From the NCBI GenBank assembly GCA_021531385.1, contig JAFBIR010000010.1:83337-147336 (forward strand): 64,000 bases of DNA. The letters are read 5' to 3'. Below the pieces are notes generated by a model. That model ran no database searches. It was not told the DNA's origin and saw nothing but the letters and a program-made list of their open reading frames with translations. This stretch comes from Parabacteroides distasonis (GTDB lineage Bacteria > Bacteroidota > Bacteroidia > Bacteroidales > Tannerellaceae). The first letter of the stretch is position 1; every line of letters begins with the position of its first letter. The position numbers and the translations under genes are program-made. Below, in pieces: positions 1 to 6,473 of the stretch.

Positions 1-684
1 CAATTCGAGCACCGCCTCTTCCGCAGGAAGTCCCGTATAGGCGTTCGCCTCGCTCTCGTTGGAGAAGAGAATATCCACGTAGCGAGGAATCAACTCCTGC
101 AACAGCGGCTTAAAGCCATTGACGATATTGAAGTTAGACAGGTCGAGCGCCACTTTCAGCCCTAATCGTTTCGCCTTTTCCATCGTGCTGCGCACCAAAG
201 GCTCGTTGACGATCAAATACCCCTCTATATAAATAATGTGGTAGTCGCGCAGCAGCTCCTCGCTGATTTCCTCAGGCGCGATGGTGGGAGCCGGGCCTAA
301 GAAGGTGCCCATGGTGCGCTCGCCATCCGGGGAGATCATCACCGTGCAGCTGCCCGATTCGCCGCTTGTGCGGATAAAATGCGGGTTTACGTGCGCCTTG
401 CGCAGCGCCTCCTCGTAGTATGCACCGATCGCATCCGTGCCGATTTTGCCTATGTAGCCCACTTCCGCACCCAGATAGGCTAACGCCCGCATGGTGTTGC
501 ATACGGAACCGCCCGGTGCTTGCGTGCGTGGACAATCGGCCAGCCGCTGGCGAATGGCGATCATTTGTTCCCTGTTAATCATATCCATAGCTCCTTTTTG
601 GATGCCAATCTCCGACAAGATTTCCTCCTGCTTCAACTGCAACAACACATCCATCAAAGCGTTCCCTAATCCTACGATCCTCAT
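1..684 (-). CDS. PfkB-family carbohydrate/nucleoside kinase (partial, 3' end outside window)
   Basis: My translation of the reverse strand gives 228 residues, open to the window edge, starting MRIVGLGNALMDVLLQ. The motif GGSVCNT near residue 59 corresponds to the PfkB N-terminal signature (usually GGSAANT), and a GKIGTDAIG segment follows. The layout matches adenosine-kinase-like members of the ribokinase/PfkB superfamily, which phosphorylate a sugar or nucleoside hydroxyl with ATP. The C-terminal signature with the catalytic Asp lies outside the window, so the substrate cannot be named. The start is supported by a TATCTTTG -7 box on the minus strand at 704-711. The gene is transcribed divergently from the tRNA-Asn cluster. 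Confidence 0.85.
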   Translation of the reverse strand, partial: MRIVGLGNALMDVLLQLKQEEILSEIGIQKGAMDMINREQMIAIRQRLADCPRTQAPGGSVCNTMRALAYLGAEVGYIGKIGTDAIGAYYEEALRKAHVNPHFIRTSGESGSCTVMISPDGERTMGTFLGPAPTIAPEEISEELLRDYHIIYIEGYLIVNEPLVRSTMEKAKRLGLKVALDLSNFNIVNGFKPLLQELIPRYVDILFSNESEANAYTGLPAEEAVLEL

Positions 685-703
685 TTTTTTCTCAATTTTT
701 CCG

Positions 704-711
704 CAAAGATA
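704..711 (-). promoter_or_regulatory. -7 promoter box of the PfkB-type kinase
   Basis: The minus strand reads TATCTTTG here, a match to the Bacteroidetes -7 consensus TAnnTTTG, 20 bases before the kinase ATG. It is almost back to back with the tRNA promoter on the other strand. Confidence 0.6.
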
Positions 712-734
712 TTGCATATTTCGAAAATAGCCTG

Positions 735-742
735 TACTTTTG
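735..742 (+). promoter_or_regulatory. -7 promoter box of the tRNA-Asn cluster
   Basis: TACTTTTG matches TAnnTTTG. A TTG lies 20 bases upstream, as expected for the -33 element. The first tRNA begins 48 bases downstream. Confidence 0.6.
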
Positions 743-789
743 CAGTGCAATTTCGAGGAGGGCGTAAGCCTGCGGAGATTGACAATCAT

Positions 790-863
790 TCTTCCTTAGC
801 TCAGTCGGTTAGAGCATCTGACTGTTAATCAGAGGGTCCTTGGTTCAAGTCCAAGAGGAAGAG
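790..863 (+). tRNA. tRNA-Asn(GTT), copy 1
   Basis: A 74-nt cloverleaf can be folded by hand: a perfect 7-bp acceptor stem (TCTTCCT with AGGAAGA), D stem GCTC/GAGC, anticodon loop CTGTTAA giving anticodon GTT (Asn), and T stem CTTGG/CCAAG around TTCAAGT. The 3' CCA is not encoded. Confidence 0.97.
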
Positions 864-891
864 CGAAGACATCGGGAAAGACTGAAAACAT

Positions 892-965
892 TCTTCTTTA
901 GCTCAGTTGGTTAGAGCATCTGACTGTTAATCAGAGGGTCCTTGGTTCAAGTCCAAGAAGAAGAG
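892..965 (+). tRNA. tRNA-Asn(GTT), copy 2
   Basis: Same cloverleaf as copy 1, with a compensated change in the acceptor stem (TCTTCTT with AAGAAGA) and TTGG in place of TCGG in the D loop. The paired change shows that both copies are under selection to fold. Confidence 0.97.
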
Positions 966-975
966 CAAACAACAT

Positions 976-1049
976 TCTTCCTTAGCTCAGTCGGTTAGAG
1001 CATCTGACTGTTAATCAGAGGGTCCTTGGTTCAAGTCCAAGAGGAAGAG
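976..1049 (+). tRNA. tRNA-Asn(GTT), copy 3
   Basis: Identical in sequence to copy 1 across the 74 nt. It is separated from copy 2 by only 10 bases, so the three are presumably processed from one transcript. Confidence 0.97.
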
Positions 1050-1054
1050 CGGAC

Positions 1055-1093
1055 AAGAGAGGTACTTCATCCAGAGGTGCCTCTCTTTTTTTT
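1055..1093 (+). terminator. Rho-independent terminator of the tRNA-Asn operon
   Basis: Stem AGAGAGGTAC (1056-1065) pairs with GTGCCTCTCT (1077-1086) with one G-T pair, followed by a run of T to 1093. It lies six bases after the last tRNA. Confidence 0.85.
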
Positions 1094-1122
1094 AGCTCCC
1101 TTCTCCGCCCATCTTTCAGGGC

Positions 1123-1190
1123 TGTCATTACCAATCCCTGCCCTTCGTCATTAGTAATGACCGGCCCCGAAGATTGCTAATGTATAGCTT
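1123..1190. repeat. Dispersed ~65-bp repeat, copy 1 of block A
   Basis: Contains GTCATTAGTAATGACC (a dyad GTCATTA/TAATGAC) and then GAAGATT...TAATGTATA. A second copy lies at 1649-1712 and a third at about 63440-63520 in block C. No coding potential is seen. Its role is unknown. Confidence 0.7.
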
Positions 1191-1210
1191 TTCGGTTGGC
1201 CGCAAAAAAA

Positions 1211-1276
1211 CCGTTACTACGCCAAGAAATTTCTGTTACTACGTGAGGAAATTTCCGTTGGCACGTGATTTTTCTC
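1211..1276. repeat. Three tandem 22-bp repeats
   Basis: Units begin at 1211, 1233 and 1255, an exact 22-bp period. The first two read CYGTTACTACG followed by a purine-rich part and AAATTT. The third is diverged. The period equals that of the arrays in blocks B and C, although the unit sequence differs. Confidence 0.7.
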
Positions 1277-1480
1277 TGTAGAAAAGCTGTCGCGACTCGC
1301 GAGAGCTAATTTCAGCCTGTAGAAAAGCTGCCGCGGCTCGCGAGAGATAATTTCACGCTGTAAAAAGGCTCTCGCGGCTCGCGGGAACAATTTTCAGCCC
1401 TGAAAACGGCTCTCGCGACTCGCGGGAAGAAATATCATGCTGTAAAAAGGCTCTCGCGGCTCGCGGGAAGATTTCGCAGA
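1276..1480. repeat. Five tandem ~41-bp repeats with CGCG palindromic cores
   Basis: Units begin at 1276, 1317, 1358, 1400 and 1440. Each starts CTGTA or CTGAA, then AAAARGCT, and holds a GC-rich core such as CGCGACTCGCG or CGCGGCTCGCG, followed by an AT-rich tail. The core is an inverted repeat (CGCGA/TCGCG around one base). The period of 40-42 bp is four helical turns, so the cores face the same side of the DNA. No ORF with recognisable content runs through it. Confidence 0.8.
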
Positions 1481-1618
1481 ATGAGAATGACGATTCAAAA
1501 AGAAAAGATTATCTTTGCGCTTTACCTCTCGATCCTCTCCCCGAAAAAGGATTTTGTCGAACTTCCGTGTACAGACGTCGCATTGCGGCGTCTCGAAAAT
1601 ACCCGGGTTGGTAAACGG

Positions 1619-1646
1619 GAGACGCGCCACTGGCACGTCTCTACGG
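1619..1646. repeat. REP-like palindrome GAGACGCGCCA/TGGCACGTCTC
   Basis: An imperfect dyad with GAGACG and CGTCTC arms. The same element occurs at about 38394-38417 and 63405-63432. The sequence type is a small dispersed palindrome that marks all three repeat blocks. Confidence 0.6.
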
Positions 1647-1648
1647 TC

Positions 1649-1712
1649 AATGCTAATGTCAGGCCTTCGTCATTAGTAATGACCAACCCTGAAGATTAGT
1701 AATGTATAACCC
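1649..1712. repeat. Dispersed ~65-bp repeat, copy 2 of block A
   Basis: Second copy of the element at 1123-1190, with the same GTCATTAGTAATGACC dyad and the CTGAAGATTAGTAATGTATA tail. It follows directly on the REP-like palindrome, as it does in block C. Confidence 0.7.
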
Positions 1713-1748
1713 GCCTTCTCTCGCGCGTACGCACGTACATATATTATA

Positions 1749-1848
1749 ATAACTCCTAATTCCTCATTCCTAACTCCTAATTTATATAACTCCTCACTCC
1801 TAATTTAATATAACTCCTCATTCCTAATTCCTCACTCCTAAATCTAAT
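1749..1848. repeat. Pyrimidine-rich degenerate repeat (CTCCTAATTCCTCATTC type)
   Basis: About 100 bases made of variants of AACTCCTAATT, CTCATTCC and CTCACTCC. The same low-complexity type is found at 22298-22325 before the MATE gene and at about 63570-63622 in block C. Confidence 0.65.
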
Positions 1849-1858
1849 AAATTGGTTT

Positions 1859-2117
1859 CGTGGAACATTCCGTGGAACATTCCGTGGAACATTGGAAAAA
1901 GGGGCGTGGAACATAGTGTTCCACGGAATTTCGTTGCGCAGTACGGTTTTGTTAATCGATTGATAATCATTGTGGAACATAAAATGGCATTTCGTGGAAC
2001 ATTTGTGGAACACTGTTCAACAAAATGTTCAAGGGAATATAATGACGCAAAAGGGGCTAAAACCGCCTTTTATTGCGCATTTCGTGGAGCAATGCGCAAA
2101 ATGTTCCACGGGGAACA
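1859..2117. repeat. Cluster of CGTGGAACA (parS-like) half-sites
   Basis: CGTGGAACATTC is repeated three times in tandem (12-bp period, 1859-1894). Further GTGGAACA copies lie near 1911, 1972, 1994 and 2005. The inverse TGTTCCACG occurs near 1919 and 2102. CGTGGAACA-TAG-TGTTCCACG near 1910-1930 is a perfect everted pair. TGTTCCACGGGGAACA near 2102-2117 resembles the bacterial parS site TGTTCCACGTGGAACA, with only the centre altered. Short ORFs across this stretch encode runs such as VPRNVPRN and are repeat translations, not genes. Confidence 0.65.
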
Positions 2118-2173
2118 ACCCTCGTAAACGCTTGATATTCTGTTTTGTTGGGGAATTGGGGAATGAGCGGACT

Positions 2174-2405
2174 GCTCAACGAAAAGGTTCCTTACTTTTG
2201 AGCACAAAGGTACGCGTATTTTCCTAATCACCAAGGGTTGCTCAAAGAAAAAGATGCGTGTCCCCATTTTTCTGAACAAGGCGGTTGGTTTGCGCAACGA
2301 AAAGGCCACTTTTTTGCATAACTTCGCTTTACTTTATTTGTACATCATTCGCAAATGGCTCACTATCTGTGTTTTTGCGGGCTTGACCCGCAAGCTCATC
2401 CTCTC
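2174..2405. repeat. ~232-bp segment inverted relative to block B
   Basis: Read on the minus strand, this segment aligns by eye over its full length with 38451-38681 on the plus strand, including the GCGGGTCAAGCCCGC dyad, TTGCGCAAACCAAC, AAAAATGGGG and ACGCGTACCTTTG. On the minus strand it carries TTG (2232-2234), 19 bases, then TACCTTTG (2205-2212), a good promoter match pointing away from the downstream giant gene. Confidence 0.75.
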
Positions 2406-2410
2406 TTTTT

Positions 2411-2475
2411 CTAACGCAACACGTTGCGTCCCTACCCCTTTGACAGGCTGAGATGCCGGGTCAAGCCCGGCAGGA
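2411..2475. repeat. Two REP-like palindromes (ACGCAAC/GTTGCGT and GCCGGG/CCCGGC)
   Basis: ACGCAACACGTTGCGT and TGCCGGGTCAAGCCCGGCA are perfect short dyads of the kind dispersed through intergenic DNA. Nothing coding is seen between them and the start of the giant gene. Confidence 0.6.
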
Positions 2476-2612
2476 CACGAGGGTCAAAAATACCCCCTTT
2501 TGTTCCACGGTGGCTGCTCAACGAAAGTGAACGTTTTTGTGGAGCAGTCGGAAAAGGGGAAAACGCCCCATATTTCCACCTCCCTCCAGAGCTTCCTTCC
2601 TTTGAAGAAAAG

Positions 2613-2657
2613 AACAGTTATTTATAACATATTATTAATCTATTAAATTACTTATTT
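2613..2657 (+). promoter_or_regulatory. Conserved AT-rich leader of the giant exported gene (copy A)
   Basis: AAGAAC followed by TTATTTATAACATATTA is shared almost base for base with the region upstream of the second paralogue (38743-38775), although most of the surrounding sequence differs. TTCCTTTG at 2594-2601 is one mismatch from the -7 consensus TAnnTTTG, so transcription could start just before this leader. The leader probably belongs to the mRNA and is the only upstream stretch held constant next to the ATG in both complete cassettes. Confidence 0.5.
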
Positions 2658-5648
2658 ATGAACAAAAAGTTATTTACACTGGCTGCTGGCCTTTTATTAG
2701 GTTCAGCGTTTACGGTAAATGCGCAAACAGAACAGCTTGCCAACAAAACAAAGGCATCTGATTTGAGCGGTTGGTATTACATTGCGGTGGGTGAAGAGGA
2801 AACTCCTGCTGACCGTTTGTATTTGGGTGGAGAGGAAATAACGACAGGGACTGCCAAGAAGACCGTTTATACCTCGACATTGATAAAGGGCGCTGGTAAT
2901 GTAAAAAATAATGACGCATATCTGTGGAAGATAACTCCTGTAACAGATAATGGTGTCATTACGGGTTATAAGTTAACCAATAAAGAGACGGAAAACGACT
3001 TGACATTTAAAAGTAGCGGTGCTATCGCTAATGACAAGGACGATGCTGTGACAAGATTGCTTTGGGCTGCTTTTGGGCCTGACGCAGAAGATAACAATGT
3101 TATAAAGTATAGTGCTGATGGTGGTGTGTTGACAACGAAGTATGTTGACGGAAGCACGAATGATGTGAATCTGAAAGAGAGCAGTGAGAGTGTTTCGACC
3201 GCTGCTGGCGCCACTACCAAATGGGCTATCTACACTCAGGATATAACTGAGTATAATGCTGAAATGTTAAACTTAATCATGGGTGATGGCTTCTCTTTGG
3301 GATTCCCGAAAGCAGATCCACAGCCAACTGATAACTTGTTAGAGAAAAAGTTGGTGGCCGTTGAGGTAATAGATGACGATTGGTCTGATGATAAAGATGA
3401 GATGCAGGGTATTTACTTTGCTACTTCCTTGGCTAAGGATGCTTTGGATGAAGATGGACATTTTCGTTCTGAGGCATTGTTTAAGGCATCTACCTTCATC
3501 GCTGTAGATCCAGAGACTAATTTTGGCTTGGCTGGTAATAGCCGTGCGAGCGGTTATGGCTTTGGCTTGAAAACAGTGAGCGGTAAAAACCTTGTAGCAA
3601 AGGCAAACGCTGATGTGAAGGGTGCTATTGCTTATGCTAACGCACAGTTCACTGTGAAGGAGGAGGATTCCGCAAATAAGCCAGAGGAGTTCACCATTTC
3701 TGCAAAACCTCATGTGATGACCGACGCAACCAAAGATAAAGAGGTTTGGGCTGATAAGGATGTTGTGATCACAGCTGTGACTTCCGCCGGTAAGACGTAT
3801 GTGATGACAGCAGAGAAGAACGTGGAGAAATGTACGGTTTATACAACAAATATCGTAAAGGCTTCTGAGCTGTTGGAGAAAGATGCTCCCGCTGTATTTA
3901 ACATTCAGTTCTTGAGCGGCAAAGCCAATATTGCGGATGAAAATGGCTCAGAGTATGGAAAGTATTTGGGTATTAACAACGGCGAGTTGCTGGCTGAGGG
4001 TTCCGCTTATCTGAACTTGAATGCTCCGCAAAACCAGTGGGTAATCACAGAGTATGATGGAGAGTCGGGTGTGATCACATTTACAAACCGTGAGATAGAT
4101 GAAAAGGAAATTAATGTGGTTCTGCGCAAGACTGACAGCAAGAATGTATATGAGATCGTGGCTGGTGCCCAGAATATTGACTGGGGTCTGACTAAAGATG
4201 GTGTATATGATGAAGCAGGTCAGACGGCTGCCATGACTGGAATGACTATTAAGTTAGTTCCTGCTACAGTGAAAGAGAATGCTGGCTATGCAGACTATAC
4301 AGCTGCGGAATTGATGGATGTGGCTACTTTCAAGTTTACCGTTTCTGGTGGTTTGATGGCCAAGAATATCTATGTAAAGGCTCCGGCAACTGTAGCGGCT
4401 GATGAGGAACTCGAGGTAAGTCAGAATGATTATGAGGCAGCTCAGTGGGATTTGATCAAGAACGCTGCTGTGAAGGATTCTATCTATGGTTCTTCTGACT
4501 ATGCTTACATCGTGAAGGATGAGAAGACAGCTTCTAAATCATTTGATGACAAGGCAATCACGACTTATCAGATCAGATTGCATGGTACGAATTTTTATTT
4601 GACTTATAATGATGGAGAAACCAAGTATGAGTTGGCTGATGAGGCTACAAACTTCGTAATCAAGCAAAACCCGAATGGCTCTGCTTATTTGGTTGTAGCA
4701 GATAACAGTGTGTATAGCGAGGTAATTAATGCTGATACAGAAGGAATGGTTTTGGATGAAGACGGTGACTTGGCTCAGGAGTCAATTTACGCACTGGATA
4801 ATTCAATCATGACCATCGAGTTAGGCAAGGTAACTGCTTCTTTGGCAGCTGTTTCTCGCCACGCAAGCTTCCAGTCTGTAAATGGTGGTTTCATTGGTGT
4901 CGGTACAAATAATGAGGCTATCATCGCCGCTACGAAGGATGAGGCTAAGGAGTTGACTTTCTGGTTGGATACTACGGATGTGAAGGAGGCTACTCCGTCA
5001 TTCTATATCTCTCAGGGTATCAAGGTGGCTACAAAGGCTAATGCTGATGAGGTACGCAACTATTTGTGGAACCCTGCTGATTCTGCAAGATACTATGATG
5101 AGGGTACCGCAAGCTATAAGAATGACAAACAGTACTACATGGGTAACACGGTAGGCAACGATTTGAAGGCCATGTTCCGTCAGGCAACTTGGGTAAACGC
5201 TGACTCTTTGAATACGGTGGTAGCCGGCAAGGAGGTTGGTTTGAACGCAAGCAATGGTTTGAACGCTTACAAGTTCCAGATCGTATTGGCTGATGAGGCA
5301 ACCGAGGGTGAGTATGTTATCCGCAGCGTGAAGGATGGTGCTTATTTGAAGAACATCAACGGTAAGGTTGCTTTGGGTAACGCACAGAATGCTTTGGTTG
5401 TTACACTCGGTGAGGGCGACGCTACGGCTAACGAGGCAATCGCTGCTGAGGCTGGTGTTCAGGTAGTCGGTAGCAAGGGCGCTGTGACTGTACAGGGTGC
5501 TGCTGGTAAGGTGATTACGGTAGCTAACATCTTGGGTCAGACGATCGCTAACCAGGTAGCTGCTTCTGACAACGTAACGATCGCTGTTCCGGCAGGTATC
5601 GTAGTCGTTGCTGTTGAGGGCGAGGCTACGAAGGTAGTGGTTAAGTAA
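2658..5648 (+). CDS. Giant exported protein A, DUF6383-type C-terminal domain
   Basis: A 996-residue protein with a signal peptide (MNKKLFTLAAGLLLGSAFTVNAQ). The body is rich in Asp, Glu, Lys, Thr and Ala, has no predicted membrane segments and no cysteine-rich regions, and carries repeated motifs such as DAPAVFNIQF and SEYGKYLGI. The last ~75 residues (GSKGAVTVQGAAGKVITVAN through VEGEATKVVVK) look like a compact beta domain that ends like type IX secretion sorting domains, and I assign them to the DUF6383-like family from memory. The paralogue at 38793-41807 shares this domain almost identically and the body at lower similarity. Function is unknown; export to the surface is inferred. The gene is monocistronic, with two structured 3' elements and its own terminator. 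Confidence 0.85.
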   Translation: MNKKLFTLAAGLLLGSAFTVNAQTEQLANKTKASDLSGWYYIAVGEEETPADRLYLGGEEITTGTAKKTVYTSTLIKGAGNVKNNDAYLWKITPVTDNGVITGYKLTNKETENDLTFKSSGAIANDKDDAVTRLLWAAFGPDAEDNNVIKYSADGGVLTTKYVDGSTNDVNLKESSESVSTAAGATTKWAIYTQDITEYNAEMLNLIMGDGFSLGFPKADPQPTDNLLEKKLVAVEVIDDDWSDDKDEMQGIYFATSLAKDALDEDGHFRSEALFKASTFIAVDPETNFGLAGNSRASGYGFGLKTVSGKNLVAKANADVKGAIAYANAQFTVKEEDSANKPEEFTISAKPHVMTDATKDKEVWADKDVVITAVTSAGKTYVMTAEKNVEKCTVYTTNIVKASELLEKDAPAVFNIQFLSGKANIADENGSEYGKYLGINNGELLAEGSAYLNLNAPQNQWVITEYDGESGVITFTNREIDEKEINVVLRKTDSKNVYEIVAGAQNIDWGLTKDGVYDEAGQTAAMTGMTIKLVPATVKENAGYADYTAAELMDVATFKFTVSGGLMAKNIYVKAPATVAADEELEVSQNDYEAAQWDLIKNAAVKDSIYGSSDYAYIVKDEKTASKSFDDKAITTYQIRLHGTNFYLTYNDGETKYELADEATNFVIKQNPNGSAYLVVADNSVYSEVINADTEGMVLDEDGDLAQESIYALDNSIMTIELGKVTASLAAVSRHASFQSVNGGFIGVGTNNEAIIAATKDEAKELTFWLDTTDVKEATPSFYISQGIKVATKANADEVRNYLWNPADSARYYDEGTASYKNDKQYYMGNTVGNDLKAMFRQATWVNADSLNTVVAGKEVGLNASNGLNAYKFQIVLADEATEGEYVIRSVKDGAYLKNINGKVALGNAQNALVVTLGEGDATANEAIAAEAGVQVVGSKGAVTVQGAAGKVITVANILGQTIANQVAASDNVTIAVPAGIVVVAVEGEATKVVVK

Positions 5649-5684
5649 AAAGAGCGTAATATTTAATTCATAATAAATAATATC

Positions 5685-5734
5685 TCCCTGCGCGGCATTT
5701 AGCCAAGTAACCTGCGAGGGTGAACAGGCAGGGA
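5685..5734 (+). ncRNA. Structured 3' UTR element A1 (undescribed motif)
   Basis: Outer stem TCCCTGC (5685-5691) with GCAGGGA (5728-5734), inner hairpin GGC-5 nt-GCC (5694-5704), then AAGTA and the core GCGAGGGTGAACA. The element at 41842-41889 has the same fold with a covarying outer stem (TCCCGC/GCGGGA) and the same 5-nt inner loop length. The fold, the conserved core and the fixed position after the stop codon suggest an RNA element, not spacer. Confidence 0.55.
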
Positions 5735-5766
5735 TATAGAAAATTAATAATAAAAAGTTCTTATTG

Positions 5767-5800
5767 CGGAGTAGCCTCGTGAGGGGCGAAAGGCAGTCAC
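5767..5800 (+). ncRNA. Structured 3' UTR element A2 (same core as A1)
   Basis: Contains AGTAGCCTCGTGAGGGGCG, with the core YGTGAGGGGYGAA shared with 41923-41957 and, in shorter form, with A1 and B1. GCCT...AGGC can pair around the core. It sits just before the terminator. Confidence 0.5.
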
Positions 5801-5808
5801 AAAAAAGG

Positions 5809-5844
5809 AGCCGTCGGGTTGCAAAAAGCCTGACGGCTTTTTTT
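5809..5844 (+). terminator. Rho-independent terminator of giant gene A
   Basis: AGCCGTCGGG pairs with CCTGACGGCT (one mismatch), followed by seven T. It is preceded by AAAAAAGG, which is also present at the second cassette (41957-41998). The truncated gene downstream begins within about ten bases of the T run. Confidence 0.9.
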
Positions 5845-5850
5845 GTCCGG

Positions 5851-6408
5851 AAGTGTATCAACAACTATCCCTATCAAGCCTTTGAGGAGGCTGTGGTTAA
5901 CGCTTTGTATCATCGTGATTATATGGAACGCGAGCCGGTAGAAATAACTATTGAACCGACTCATGTGGATATTCTTAGCTATGCTGGGCCTGATCGATCT
6001 ATCAGTGCAGAAGCCATAAAGGCGGCCAAGAAACTAAAAGCTCGTCGTTATCGGAATAGGCGATTGGGAGATTTCTTAAAGGAATTAGGATTAACAGAGG
6101 GACGGGCTACAGGTATTGATGATACGATAAACGATACGATAAATGATATTCATGGAGCAATAAAGGGAACAGAACTTAAACTCTTTGTTACGATTGCTAA
6201 GACTCCTAATATAAAGCGAAAGGAAATAATGGAACGATTGGAAATGTCTTATTTGAAAACAGTTAGAGTTTTAAAGGCATTATCCTCGGATCCGCTAAAC
6301 TTGATAGCATACCAAGGTTCTAAGAAGACTGGAGGCTACGTTTTGACTGAGAAAGGAACTGCCTATTATCATTTATTGAATGGGAGTCCGACACTGGCAT
6401 CTCTTTAA
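5851..6408 (+). pseudogene. Truncated AAA_4/RecG-like ATP-binding DNA-binding protein
   Basis: Residues from KCINNYPYQAFEEAVVNALYHRDY onward match the C-terminal part of the AlbA_2/divergent AAA_4 proteins, including the EEAVVNALYHRDY and ILSYAG...IS segments and a winged-helix-like tail (TPNIKRKEIMERLEMSY). The N-terminal AlbA_2 DNA-binding part expected in this family is absent, and no plausible ATG precedes the homology. The reading frame upstream runs straight into the terminator of giant gene A. I read this as the 3' remnant of a gene cut by the arrival or rearrangement of the cassette. A short repeat (DTINDTIND) sits at the normal linker position. Confidence 0.65.
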
Positions 6409-6473
6409 TACTCGAAGCTTATAACAATTATTCGGAACGGTTTGTTATATTCGCGAATACAAATGGGCAGATT

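Noticed and set aside
2102..2117. Bona fide parS site
   Set aside because: The centre of the palindrome departs from the consensus, no parA/parB genes are near, and the location relative to the origin is unknown. Kept only as a parS-like observation.
1777..2309. Overlapping small ORFs on both strands (for example runs of NVPRNVPRN or WNIPWNI)
   Set aside because: They are translations of the CGTGGAACA repeats in several frames, differ between blocks A and C and lack any family pattern.
5764..5850. N-terminal part of the frame preceding the truncated AAA_4 gene
   Set aside because: It starts at TTG inside an RNA element and reads through the terminator of the preceding gene. The codons show no homology.
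4998..5864. A 288-codon frame on the minus strand opposite giant gene A
   Set aside because: Antisense shadow of a confident gene, with low-complexity Leu/Ser/Tyr composition and no start signals. Similar shadows opposite rpoN, the adaptor/TolC genes and the tricorn-like gene were also dropped.
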